Shown: positions 13,021 to 24,925, counted from the first letter of the stretch. The stretch: DNA of 64,000 nt from Capniomyces stellatus (GCA_001661515.1 LUVW01000007.1:206478-270477), one strand, 5' to 3'. Program-made: numbers and translations. The notes: generated by a model from the sequence alone, not told the origin.

Positions 13021-15157
13021 ATGGAGAACTACCAGGTAATCGCATACTTGGGAGTAGAGCAGTAGAGTGCTACTGTTATAATACCAACAAGAAAATGACT
13101 AGGCATCAACATGGAATATTAAATAAATACTTGTTGTGTTATGTTGTGTTATGTTTTGACTAGAAAATCGAAAAGCTGGGCGAAGGTAATTAAAGCGGTT
13201 AAAGACGACGTATTACATTAAGCGATGAAAAACGAGTAAGGCGATTCTCAACATTTAATCTAAAACACAAACCTCCGATTTATATAGGCACGTACGGTAT
13301 AGTATATAAAGCGCAGAATAGGGTGACCAATGAAGTTGTGGCTCTAAAACGAATTAGACTAGATAGCGAAGAGGAAGGTGTAAGTTGTTTTTTTTTTCTC
13401 TTTCATTCTTGGTCTTTAGATTGTTATTATTGACCAATTTGTATTCCAGTGAACACAAATAAGACGAATCTTTGCGGATTCGCTTATTGGAGTTGTAGCA
13501 AGAGCTTTAGCTTTGGAAATGAAACTTTAAAATGGCAATTCGATTAGGTACCATGTACGGCAATACGTGAAATATCTTTGCTTAAAGAATTGAAGCATCC
13601 GAACATAGTTTGGTAAACAAAAATAAATAAATTATACTTGAAATCGCATCCACACATTTTTGCTAATTGCACGCGATACTAAATCATAAAGAAGAGGGAA
13701 AAAAAAAATTTAAAAAAAAGAATGTCAATTTAACATAACTAAGTAATATTCCCACACAAACCATACCGCAACAAAGCCTTCAGAATGTCCTGCATACAGA
13801 GAAGAAACTGACATTGGTATTTGATTATATGGATTCAGATCTTAAAAAATATATCGATTCGTGTGGTGGCGATTTAGATGCACTGACAATTAAGGTTGGT
13901 GTTTAGTTTAGCTTTTGTGTATTTACGATTGAGCTGTCCAATTGGTATACTTTTACTTTGCAAACTGGTGTATAATTATTATTTTTACTTTTTTTTCCGA
14001 GTAATTGCCAACTTATCTTAGGAATGAATTTAGTTTAACTGCACAATGGTGTAATAAGCTACTAAAACAAACCGATTAATACTGGTGTTTGTATAGCACT
14101 TTATGTTTCAGCTACTCTGCGGAGTTGGGTACTCTCATCGAAGCCGTGTTCTACATCGAGACCTTAAGCCCCAAAACCTGCTAATTAGCAAGGTAATGTC
14201 CGATTACATTGCATATTTTTGCATAGCAAAGTACACCGCTACATAAAACATGTTGGCGCTACTAATAAGTACCCCTTGGTGCGACTTTTTTTTTTCCCTT
14301 AGAAAGGAGAGCTTAAACTTGCAGACTTTGGTCTTGCTAGAGCATACGGAATACCCGTGCGTTCATATTCACACGAAGTGGTTACGCTTTGGTATAGAGC
14401 TCCTGATGTGCTTTTAGGGTCCAGGAAATACGGCCCTGAGATAGATATTTGGTCTGTAGGATGTATATTTGCTGAAATGGTGACAGGGAGGCCTTTGTTT
14501 CCTGGAAATTCAGTTTCTGATGAACTACTCAGAATATTTAAGATACTCGGTACACCAATTGATAGTGGCTCTGAGGATGACGAAGTTAGAGACCTAAAGG
14601 AAGCCAACCAAAGTCCATATTCAGCGAGCGCGGCCAATAAATCCGAAAATGCCAACGAAACTGGCCCTGCGACATTGCTTAGCGCCAATAATAGCATCAA
14701 AGCAATTAAAAACGAACAGAGTCCACATTTTTTACACAACTCAGAAAACACAAATCCAAATGGTGTAAGTAGATTGACAAGCAACCATGCTAGCGAGCTG
14801 AACAGTGTAGACCCGCGTATTTGGCCAGGTGTTTCGAAACTTCCAGATTGGAAACTAGACTATCCTATATACGCCCCTATTCCACTAGCGCCATTGCTGC
14901 CCAAGCTGGACTCCACGGGGATAGACCTTTTTCAAAAATTACTTGCCTATGTTCCTGAAAACCGCATATCAGCCGAAGACGCCCTTCTACGTAAGAGGCC
15001 TTATTTGCCAACTTTGGTTCTTAATTTTGATCTCAAACATACATTCAACTTTGCATTAACCACTTTTAATTCGACCAATTAGCCTAACCAGCTTTGTTAT
15101 TAATGTGTATTTTTAGATCCATACTTTGATGAGCTAAAGCGTAGCGTTGTGACTTGA
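13021..15157 (+). CDS. PHO85: Cyclin-dependent kinase of the PHO85/CDK5 type, 8 exons
   Basis: The spliced protein of 378 aa is a Ser/Thr kinase activated by cyclins; in fungi this family links phosphate and nutrient status to the cell cycle. Exons: 13021-13035, 13164-13185, 13288-13379, 13548-13612, 13777-13894, 14097-14192, 14303-14990, 15117-15157, all with GT-AG introns. Motifs: [20 protein letters not shown] glycine loop, VALKRIRLD (catalytic Lys), [20 protein letters not shown] (PSTAIRE-equivalent helix, PCTAIRE-like), [39 protein letters not shown], and the C-terminal [16 protein letters not shown]. The last intron (GTAAGA) removes a tail that would otherwise misread. Between LGTP and RIWPG there is an insert of about 80 residues, low-complexity and Asn/Ser/Glu-rich, absent from CDK5 and yeast Pho85. 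It stays open and contains no frame-preserving intron that I could find. Confidence 0.93.
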
Positions 15158-15897
15158 TTGTGGATACCCAGATGGTACACGTGTGTTCTATAAGCACATA
15201 CCACCGATTTTTATTTATTATTTATTTATGTGGTTTATTGGCAACATAATATCATAGCAATACATAACAAAACCTAGCAAAACTTAGCAATACATAACAA
15301 AACACACACATACACATACTACCGATTTTTACTTTCCTTTCACACCTCTTTTTTTTACTTGCCAAGTCTTGCGCCAACGAACTAATTTGCTTTTTTCATT
15401 TTCAAAGCAATATAAAGCGAGTGTCACCAAAAGCACATACTTACTAAATCATCATCCTACCTATTCAATCCTAGCCCAATCCTAGCCCAACCCAACCCAA
15501 CCCAACCCAATTCATTATAATTATAATTTATATTATCCCATCACAGAGATTATACAATTGTAGTCGATAATATACATACTTATAACTTTAATATATTCAA
15601 AAAATTACACACTTGTTTGTTTGCTTCAGTGTTAATATTATTATTTTAAGGTGGATATTTTCCTATTAATACTATTCATTACTCTGGCCTATATACTATA
15701 AACCCACACTTTCTATAAAAAAAATATCTAAAGCCAAGAGCACCCTGAATTACATTTAAACAAGAGGGAGAGAGAGAGAGAGAGAGAGAGAAAAAGTCAA
15801 ATACAAAAGTGTAAAATACACTTTTATAACAGACATATCAAGCTATGTTCTACAGAAATAAATAAAAGGTAAAAACAATGATACTGGGACACAGGCA
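15158..15897. other. 3' intergenic region with simple repeats
   Basis: This convergent interval between PHO85 and the sirtuin gene holds several simple repeats: reiterated AACATAGCAA-like words near 15240-15310, (CCCAA)n near 15466-15511, and an (AG)n tract at about 15769-15790. No gene is seen. Confidence 0.6.
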
Positions 15898-17880
15898 TTA
15901 TGTAGTGACCAAGTAGCGCTGACCGCATACATTCAGCCTATTTTGCAATCGTTGAGACTTTCTAACGGGCGGCCTTGTATTTCTTAGCCCTTTGGCTGCG
16001 TTCGGAATGTGTGAATGATCACTTTTAGCTAAAAAAATTTCAAGTCCAGTGGTATCACGTTTTGCCAATCCAATCACAGGAATTGACTGTAACTGTAAGC
16101 TCGGACCATTGCTTTGCTGTTTGCTGCAGCCTAACGCTAAACTGCTGCGAACAGCATTTTGAGAGGTGACCATACACTGGGTTTTGGGTCCACTACCATC
16201 AACATCCGTGTGGGCTTCATCAGTTTTAAGCTTGGCATCTAGTCTGCCCTCAACAATACCGGGCAATTCAAAAGCGTTATTGGCTTTCCTTTTCAAGCCT
16301 CTATCCTTTTTCTCGCCCCTGCTGAATATCTGCGGCCCTTTGGTCACTCTTACCCATTTTTTTAGCGTGGATTGTGTTCTCCATTCTTTTTCAACTAAGC
16401 AACTAAACTCTTGCACATCGCCCAGCAGCTCGTAATCGACAACATTTCCCTCATAGTTAGAACCGCCAGTAGTGTTATTTGGGATACGGTGGCTTATTGG
16501 CTCTTTATTAACTATTACTACATTCCCTCGAGATTTTGGATTAGAGTGTGTGGCGTTTGACAACTGCTTAACTAGCTGGACACACCCTGGCGTTGTTAGA
16601 GCAGTCCCCATTACTAAAATTAGATCCGGATTTGTATTTCGCAAATTTGATTTTGTGTCGTGTTGAATAAATTGATCTAATTCTGCAGAGTATAGGTGCG
16701 GTTCATTGTACAAAACTATGGCCGGTCGCAGAGTTCCTATAGATATACCGCGCCTTCCTAGCCTTTGCCTTGCTTCACTTCTTTCTGTGCACTCTGGACA
16801 TGCTGAGCCAAAATGCAATCCAGAACCTCCTGTCTCTTTTTTGGTGCTTCCTTCTTCCAGAATTGTTTTAGGGCAGCTTTTTGTGTTTTTCAAAGGTATT
16901 TTCTTCAGTTTATCAACCGAATCACGTTTATCGTCATTGTGCTCCAAACTCGCTTGGTTGTATGGAAACGGTGTTTGACATAGCGTACAAATAAGATTTT
17001 CGAGTGTTCCGTGAAGAGGGATAACCTTTTTTCCTAGCAACTGTGCCTTCTTTTGGTTATTTCTTTCTGCCCTTGAAATAAATTTGTTGCGACAAGATAT
17101 CTCTAGATTGCTAAAACACAAACTCTCATCATCAACATCTGCATCCGAATCTAAACCCGACTCAAAGCTTGCTGGTTTGAAAGAACTGGAAGTCTGTTTA
17201 CTGGCTTTTTCAAAAAAATTATACGCTTCTAAACCTGCTCTTGATTCCAATCCATCAATATTCTGGGTGTAACACCGCAGCAAACCATCCCTTTCCGACA
17301 TCCTTGCTATCATTTTATGTACATTTGTTGGCTTTGACTTCAGGCAGCTTTCGGTTAGCTCGCTCATAAATTCGTAAAACACTTTGGACTTTTCTCTGCT
17401 TGAAAAAACCAAAGCACCATCAAACATTTCCTTTCCTGAACTAAACATACCCGGATACTTTTTACAGATATTTGCAAACAGCCCATCCTTAGATCTAAAG
17501 TCCTGGAACATCAGTTTACAAGACACATAATAGGAATAATCAGTACACGATACAATATTTACCAATTTAAATACACCTTTATCTAGCTGCATGGCATATA
17601 TTAAAGCAACTATTTTTCATCGTTCGTCTTTTTGAAACACAGCCAAGGATGCACACTATACACCGATGATTTTTTTCTAAATTTAATATAAAAAAAAAAG
17701 TTGACTCACTGCAATTCCTGCCGCCACCGATATCCCTGCACCAGTTACTACAACCGCTCGTTTTGAATTTGCAATCAAGTTTATAACATGCCTCAGCTCA
17801 GAGCTGTTTTTGTCCCTCTCCAGTTCCAGCTGCACAGTTTTGCTTTTTCTAACCTTGTCTATTCCTGTTAAAGCTGGCAT
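15898..17880 (-). CDS. HST4: Sir2 family NAD-dependent deacetylase, HST3/HST4 class
   Basis: Two exons (17880-17710 and 17502-15898) encode 591 aa. Sirtuins remove acetyl groups from lysines using NAD; the Hst3/Hst4 class acts in the nucleus on histone H3 K56 acetylation and genome stability (family knowledge). Motifs: VVVTGAGISVAAGIADFRSK at the exon junction, CYTQNIDGLE, catalytic His in PLHGTLE, zinc ligands CTLC and CPEC, GTLRPAIVLYNEPH, and VMGTALTTPGC. The wording around LRPAIVLYNE is especially close to Hst4. An insert of roughly 60 residues rich in Ser, Asp and Lys sits between TQNID and the catalytic His. A disordered basic tail of about 190 residues follows the core. The usual GIPDFR motif reads GIADFR here. 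The gene is convergent with PHO85. Confidence 0.88.
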
Positions 17881-19930
17881 TTTAATCTTTATCTACACCT
17901 ATATCTCGGTTAAAATGGCCTTTTATTGCTGAAAATTTGACAAGCGGGAGAAAATGTGAACAAATTACACCGGTTTGCTCGCAAATTGCTAAAAGTGTCA
18001 ATGTAAGTTTATGATTATATATTGTGCTAGCAAGTCAAATTCTACAGAATAACAGTCCGTTTTTCAGAAAGTAAATTCTATTTTTATTCCAGCAAGCCCA
18101 AGCTTTATGTAATTCTAATAATATATAATGTCTGTTCAAAGGCGATTGTTTTAATTCTCTTTTGCTAAAACAGCGCTCAAGGAATGTTTTATACTTTTTC
18201 TTCGTATTCCTATTCCAAATTATATTTGCGTGAACTTTGATAAATGACTGCTATCTTATTTACTAGTTTATTTGATTATTTACTTTATGCTTATTTGTTG
18301 TTTGGAAGCATTGCTGCCAGCTTGGTTTAGTAGCACAATACAAACAGCGATTGAATAGTGTCATGGTATTGGTTTACAACCTACTTTTATGAAGTTGGCT
18401 TTTTTTTTATTATTGAAATGAAGCTGGCTATTTTATTTATCTCGTAAAACACCAAAAGTACGCATTAACCATTATATCAATTGATGCGTTTGTTTTGTTT
18501 AGTTGTTGTTTTTGTTTACTTTATAATCGCGAATTTTGCTAATTCAATCCTAATTCGCGAAATAGACTAAATAAATATTATAAAATAAAAAGTAAACAAA
18601 CAAACGAATTTACTCTTGGTTTGCAACCTGCCAAACCTGTTTGCGTGTAACTTCAAGAAATTTCGCGCCTTGCGTTTCCCAATAGCTTTGCCTTAATGCA
18701 ATTTATCGTAACACAATAACCAAAATAATAAAATTTAAAAAATAAAGGTCAAGAAAAATGCAACACGCTTCCCCAATTCGTTTGAACCGTTTAAAATAAA
18801 CAACGTTTGGTAAAATAACAATAGATTTAGATTGGATTATAGCTTAATTGGTATAAAACCAACTGCTCTATTTACTCCAAATCTTTCAAAATAAAAACTA
18901 ATAGTTAACTTAGCTTCCAACCAGCAACAGGTTGTAAATGCCACCGATTTTTCACCAGCATTTTGAGCTTTTGGCAAATTGTAGAGACTGGCTGTTGAAA
19001 TTGCTTAAATGCCTTAGCCAATTATAGAGCAGTAAATGTCTAATCTGCCACTAATAAGTGAAACTTTGCAACATTTCAAAGTCCCTATTGGTTTGCTATT
19101 TACCCCATAAGCCCGACCAATAACTGTTTTACCTTGCACTTGTTCTATACTGTTTGACAGCTTCTATTTTCCCAATTCTAAATATTATTTCCGCTTTCGT
19201 AGAGCAATGGGTTTGCCAAATTGCGCGACCGTTGTATGGACAAAAAGCGACAAATTATTGACTCGTTGATTTTTTTAATACAAAATTTCAGCTGGGTGGT
19301 ACAACATGGGAACTCTTTTAGAATTCGTTCTGATTTAAAGTTTATGCCTATACGTTACTTGTCAGTTGCCCCCATACAAGCTATGCTCGTTTTTTTTTTT
19401 AAAAATAAAAATGTTAAATCAAGAAAGTGCCGGCAAGAGATAGCATGTTATATTTAGCTAACAAATAAACTATCTGCTGAGTATTGGTTGTTGTTGCGTC
19501 ACGGGAGCTTTCTAGCCAGACACTTCACCCTCATAAGCATCAAAGAAAGGCATAATCGAGATGGCAATATTAGGCCATAATCGTGACATTATCTCATTCT
19601 GCATCGGTAAATAGAATCCTCAAGCTGTTTTTAATAGTTCAAATAATGAGTTTATTCGGATTGGCCGTGCTGTATTATTATCAGCTGGCTGGCCCAATGT
19701 TTAAACCCCCGTCTAGCAAAAATAAAAGTTGGGATGTATAATCTGGGAAATATATGGTGCATATAGCAAAAAAGCAGATATGATAGTGAAAAACAGGCAT
19801 GATAACAGAGAATAGACTTCCAAAATGAACAGCCGAATATTGCGTTGGTATTATCCTACAAAAAAATGACGTATACTATTCCAACGTGCTCTAATTTAAA
19901 CAGTAAACTCGCAAGATGACTTGGCCATAT
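17881..19930. other. AT-rich intergenic region
   Basis: About 2 kb between the sirtuin start and the 3' end of the pterin synthase gene. I see no exon series, tRNA or repeat family; a D-arm-like word near 18840 is not part of a tRNA. Confidence 0.5.
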
Positions 19931-20707
19931 CTACTCTCCTTTGTAAATCGCTGTGTTTTTCAATGTTTCCTCTATCTTCACTTTGTACAATAGCCCGGTA
20001 CCCAGTGCACCTTCAAGCTGCCTCCATACAAAAATACAGATATTTTCTGCAGTACTAATAAGGGCCAAGCATAAAAAACTGACCAATCAATCATCATTTT
20101 CGAATCAATAAATAAAAACACCGTTGTTCTAAAGCCATGAAGGAGTATTTACCTTGGATTGTTCTTGAAAAACTCGACATCCAAGTCCTAAAACATAAAA
20201 GGTTGTCAAATTCATAATATGCCTTAGATACTTTTGTTACTGAAAAGTTACGGCTATTATCTTAGTTTAATATCTGCGAAGACCTATGTCACTTGACATC
20301 AATTCTGTATTATCAATATTCACAATCAAAAATAAGACTTATTAACGTACCAAATGTTTATGGTCTAGTAAGTCTAATACATGTTCTTTTAATGCTTTTT
20401 TTAGAATTTCGATGTTAATAACCATTCCAGTCGTAGTGTTGACCTCGCCTTTCAATGTCACTTTGACTAGAAAAAGTAACAGCAAAAGCAACAAATTTTT
20501 TCTTTCAGTCAGTCAATTTCTACCGCAATTCATATCAAATGTACATATATATATATATATTTACTTGCCCGTGTAATTGTGACCATGGCCGTTAATGTGA
20601 TTGCACTTTCCATAAGTACTTTTATTTTCTTCAATCGATAAAGAACTTGAATTTAATCGATGCGCTGCGCAAAAGCTTTCTTTTCGTTGAATGTAAGCTA
20701 CCGGCAT
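19931..20707 (-). CDS. PTS: 6-pyruvoyl-tetrahydropterin synthase, 4 exons
   Basis: The spliced product of 137 aa converts dihydroneopterin triphosphate to 6-pyruvoyl-tetrahydropterin, the second step of tetrahydrobiopterin synthesis. Exons: 20707-20569, 20466-20351, 20187-20153, 20054-19931. Motifs: SFCAAHRLNS (first zinc His), YGKCNHINGHGHNY (catalytic Cys plus the HGH zinc ligands), VTLKGEVNTTTGMVINI, LLDHKHLDLDV, STAENICIFVWRQL, and the terminal VKIEETLKNTAIYKGE. Length and motif spacing match animal PTPS almost residue for residue. Intron 1 only keeps frame if its donor is GC (ACG G|GCAAGT) rather than the GT two bases later. Divergent from the AP-3 sigma gene, which starts 590 bp away. 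Confidence 0.93.
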
Positions 20708-21297
20708 TCTTCAAGAGTCGAACGTTGTTGTGTTTATTTGTGTCGATATTGGTGTAGTGAAGCAAAGTCGTGAAATGGAATATATATATATACACAAAGG
20801 TTCTGAAAAAATTCAAAGTTGTTCTTGTCTGTTTTTAAACAAAACAAGTTGCAAAGGTTGATGAGAAATTTGGATGTAAATATTACAAAAGCTAAACATG
20901 AAAACCCAATTGTTTTAATTATGCCAATGATTTTCAACACCTGATAAAATACTTTTTTAATGGGTTTTTCAAAAGACTTTTTTTTCTCATGGAATTAAAA
21001 GACCCTTAATAAGCACTCGGTTAATAAAATTAATCCAGGAAAATAACTGGTCAACTTTAAAGTTAAAGATATTATATTATAGAACCAATTAGTTCACAAA
21101 CTTGGCTATCAAAATCCTATTATGCGTGTTTTGCTTTCTTTACTCTCGCTTCCTGTTATTAATATAGTAGTAGGATATTGCCATCGTTTCCTGTTAATAA
21201 ACCCTCCATACTAATTACAAATAAAATTTAAATTGTACTAGTTACGGTAACAGTTGAGAAGAGGCAGTAACAGCAGCAGCAAAAATCGAAGCTAAAG
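20708..21297. promoter_or_regulatory. Divergent intergenic region between PTS and APS3
   Basis: This 590-bp AT-rich segment lies between two divergently transcribed genes, so it should carry both promoters. A short (TA)n tract lies near 20780-20793. No specific site could be assigned. Confidence 0.45.
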
Positions 21298-22405
21298 ATG
21301 ATAAAGTCGGTGCTGATTTTTAATAATTTCGGAAAACCACGATTGCTGAAATTTTATGAACATTTAGTAAGCCCGCAAAACTTCTTTGGACTTTATTAAT
21401 TTGCTGTTCCTTGGTTGCACTTGAATATAATATTTTGTTTGACGAAAAGAACTGTCGAATTGTAATAATGAGTAAGAACGTAAGGGATGGGACAAAATAA
21501 CAAGCCAGGTCTAAGCAACATACAAATCAATTTATAGGACACAAATGCACAACAGCGAATCCTACAAGAAACTTTCATGTTGGTTTCGAAAAGATCGTCA
21601 ATGTGCAGTTTCCTAGAGGGGAGCGAAAGGATAAAAGGTGAAGACACGCGAATAATTTATCGTCAGTATGCCACACTTTACTTTGTCTTTGTTGTTGATA
21701 AATCAGAAAGCGAACTAGGGATTTTAGATTTAATACAGGTACTGATACTTTTGTTACTATTAATCGATAATACAATCCCAGCACTCTATGAAACCTTTTT
21801 GATGAATTTTGTTTACTCGAAACAATATATACTTTTAGGTTTTTGTCGAAACCCTGAATAGGTGCTTTGAAAATGTCTGCGAACTAGACCTGGTAATTTA
21901 ATTAAATACCTGGCTGCGAATATAAAGCTTTGCTCGCACAATTGTTTAGATATTTAGTTAATTTGACCTAATAGTTTATATTTGCCTGCGTACCCTTTTT
22001 GTTTGTTTTTGGTACTCTGTCTTGCAGGTCTTTAACTTTAGCCAGGTAACTTTTTGTAAATTTGACTACAAGCTATGTTAGGTTCTATACAAAAAAAAAT
22101 GGAAAAAGAAAATATAGCTTAAAATTTTCAATTGAATGAAAAAAGGAATGTAGCTAATGTATTCAATCTATAACTTTAGGTCAACTATATACTTTCAGAA
22201 ATCGTTGTTGGTGGGATGGTAAGTATTATACAAGTAACGGGCTAAATGGCGAGTTTTTATTATTTAAGCTTTTTTATGGCAAAAAATAAATATTTGTTCA
22301 ACTTTAATACACTAAAAAAAAAATCGACAATAGGTTGCCGAAACGAGTATTTCAGAGATAATGAAAGCCGTAATGGAATCCAAAAAGAGAATAATAAAGG
22401 CTTGA
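21298..22405 (+). CDS. APS3: AP-3 adaptor complex sigma subunit, 6 exons
   Basis: The spliced protein of 150 aa is the small sigma chain of the AP-3 clathrin-adaptor-type complex, which sorts cargo from Golgi/endosomes to the vacuole. Exons: 21298-21366, 21538-21738, 21839-21892, 22028-22045, 22180-22218, 22334-22405. Sequence in order: MIKSVLIFNNFGKPRLLKFY, then QQRILQETFMLV, SFLEGS, IYRQYATLYFVFVVD, ESELGILDLIQVFVETL, CFENVCELDLVFNFSQVNY, LSEIVVGGMVAETSISEI. This aligns with AP3S1 almost without gaps; the SSMCSFLEGS and YRQYATLYFVF segments distinguish it from AP-1 and AP-2 sigma. Exon 4 is a micro-exon of 18 nt (VFNFSQ). The C-terminal tail is about 40 residues shorter than in human AP-3 sigma. 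Confidence 0.94.
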
Positions 22406-22740
22406 TAACGTACACCAGCGTATACTTTTGAGCTATACATAGGCCATCAATGAACCAAAATTCGTTTTAAAGCGTAGTACTATTGTATTATTTATATTTA
22501 TGTTATTATATAGGTTAAATTATTTTTTTTGCACAAAAAATGCTGTGATTTTTAATTTCGTTACATCTCTTTACTATGATATTCATCGTCATAATATTTT
22601 TTTAAAATGATTTTTCTCTACTGAAATTTATTATCATGAACGTTAGTAATTGTGAAAAGTTATGAATGTTGCTATAGTATAATAGTGACTATTTAACTAG
22701 AGTTGATCTTCCCTTGGATTTAAGGGCCTGTTGGTTGAAA
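22406..22740. other. AT-rich spacer before the LINE remnant
   Basis: Very AT-rich sequence with no coding support between the AP-3 sigma stop and the 5' truncation point of the retrotransposon remnant. Confidence 0.5.
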
Positions 22741-24190
22741 TATTATTTTATCTTTGCTAATTCCATCCATACTGTTTGACATATTCATAAACATGTTGAA
22801 AGGAGTAAAAATACTAAGAATAAAGAAAAATATTCCAGGGCTTTTATTCGCAGAAGATGCAGTACTTATCTCCGAAACACCGGAGGGAATTCAAGACGCA
22901 CTAGAAAAGGTCTCAAAGTGGGCAGAAAAATGGGAAATGGCTCTCAATGCCTCCAAATGTGGGGTAATGAAGGTACTAACAACCCAAAACTTTGAGTTTA
23001 AAATCAAAAGAGAAATCGTCCCCATATCAGACAAATACAAGTATTTGGTAATAATGCTCAACTCCGACTGGAAATGCAAAGGAACAATAAAGAAAAACGT
23101 AGCCAACACCAGGGAAAGTGTAATCACGTCCTGCTTCTTCCTCAGCAGGCAGAAATATCCCGTGGCACTAAGAACAATACTAGTCAGATCAGTACTCATC
23201 CCAATAGCATGCTATGGAGGCGAACTATTTGGAATGAGCAAAGCAAGATGCAAGCCATTACAAAACGTAGTCGACAAAGCAACAATACAAATCATGAGTG
23301 CAGGTAAAATCACATCCATGATCAGACTGAGTCAGGAACTAAAAATCCCATCAGCAAACAGCAGGATAACTCCAGCAAGAGAAAGAGCCCACTTCAAATA
23401 GGGAAGCAATAGAACTTGGATCAAAGATCTAATAGACAAACCATTCAAAAACACATGCAACACATGGGTAAGCGGTTGCATCAGATGGTTAAAGAAATAC
23501 AGTGAGTCGGACAAGGCAGGAGGAGCAGCAGAGTCACTAGTAAAGAGGGCAAAAAAGAAAGACGTGTCCGAAATTACAAGATGGATACTAGATCATGACA
23601 TTGACAAAGGATCGGGCTGGACAGGGCTAGAAATAGTATACCCTGAGCACAGTAGAGGAATCAAAAAAATAGGAAAAATAATAATATGAGGTTTTTGGAC
23701 CTCAGAGAGACTAGCAAACAGCATGTTCATAAACACCAAGTACAAAGAATACTGCCCAATGTGTCACAGAAGACACCCAGAAACAATAGGGCACATCCTA
23801 ATTGATTGTAACAAATGGGACGATGCTAGAGAAATTACCCTTAAGGAATTTATTCCTGACAACATGTATCAGAGCTCACCGGACTTTGATCTTACGCCCA
23901 ACTCAGCTCGTAATAAGCTGGTAGGTAAGCTTCTCGGGAGAGAGAACTAAAGATCAAGGCATCTGCTATTCAAAAAAAAGAATATGCTCGCTCAGTCTCG
24001 ATGACGCATGCAACAGCATCATTCTTGACTTTAATCCGTGCAACCCAATTATAAGACTGGAAGTTGTTGGTAAATAACCAGCTCATATAACCCAAAATCA
24101 TCAAGACATGTTTATCTGTAGCGGGACGAGAAGTAATGGGATAATAATTAATCATATTTTTAATAATATTAACATTGAAGGTATTATGGG
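22741..24190 (+). mobile_element. 5'-truncated non-LTR (LINE-type) retrotransposon remnant
   Basis: The element begins abruptly inside the reverse transcriptase domain (LIPSILFDIFIN corresponds to the usual SPILF.IFIND stretch). It runs through the thumb and the C-terminal Cys/His motif and ends in a 3' UTR. The local base composition changes here to a less AT-rich, purine-rich plus strand with open coding text. The 3' tail is recognisably related to a second sequence at about 26785-26955. The exact 3' end is uncertain. No target-site duplication could be fixed by eye. Confidence 0.8.
22754..23950 (+). pseudogene. Reverse transcriptase C-terminal half of a LINE, with two stops
   Basis: One frame runs from 22754 to 23950 with only two internal stops, TAG at 23399-23401 and TGA at 23687-23689. 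Both sit where Trp (TGG) is plausible (before GSNRTW and before GFWTSE). The catalytic box reads GLLFAEDAVLI, so FADD has become FAED. Downstream are WEMALNASKCGVM (the conserved N.SK.G..) and the terminal zinc-binding motif CPMCHRRHPETIGHILIDC. The finger domain and any endonuclease are absent. The first Met is not a real start. It is inactive: truncated, stop-containing and with a changed catalytic residue. Confidence 0.85.
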
Positions 24191-24925
24191 GCAAAATGCT
24201 GGGTATGGAAGCATGTACCTGCGCCAGCCTGCAGCTATTATCAACACCTTTAAAATGATTTCGTCAATTCTGTCAATAAAAAAAATGTAATTTATAGTAC
24301 TGAAAGTAAACAATGATGCACTGTACCATTTACAATCAAACCAACTCCATAACGTTAAAAAGTTGTTATTTAGAAACGTAAGGAAATAGTGGAAATCAAA
24401 CTGGTTCAATATAAAACAGTTCAACCCAACATAAAATAGATAGAAAAACAGAAAACCACGGCTAAACAAAAAATAGCATGACAATATTTAAACCACCAAC
24501 TATTGGCGAGTTGAACGGCTAAACTTCAGGGTTAATACTACGAAAATAGTAAAGAGTTCTGGAAGCAAGGAAATCAGGTATATATCACACCTGATGATGC
24601 TATCTCTTCCCAATCAGCAACCATACAGCAACATGTGACATTAAAAGTGAGATGACCAAGTATTCTAGAAAGAAATGAAGTTTACAAACACCAATAAAAG
24701 AATATTAGCCGAAAAGTGTGTTTACAATGCAGAAAAGAACAAAACAAAAGTATAGAGTATGTTTTGTAAAGTTAAAAGTGAGATTCGAGTTGAGTCTGGT
24801 TCTTGTAACTTTGGCTTGTGGTTTATTTGTGTAAATACCGAGTGGAAACCACTGTTTTTATTCCCTCTTTTTTAAATCAATCTCGAGTAGTAATATCAGC
24901 AAACAGCAAACCAATATCATCAGTC
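24191..24925. promoter_or_regulatory. AT-rich region upstream of the protease gene
   Basis: No gene seen. The interval separates the LINE remnant from the protease ATG at 24926 and presumably contains its promoter. The frame is open upstream of that ATG, but the extra residues do not look like part of the protein. Confidence 0.4.

Noticed and set aside
14765..14810. A GTAAGT...GTGTAG intron candidate within the PHO85 insert
   Set aside because: Its 46-nt length shifts the frame and destroys the conserved [10 protein letters not shown] segment.
18835..18905. tRNA-like word TAGCTTAATTGGTA
   Set aside because: There is no T-arm, no acceptor-stem pairing and no anticodon arm at the right distance.
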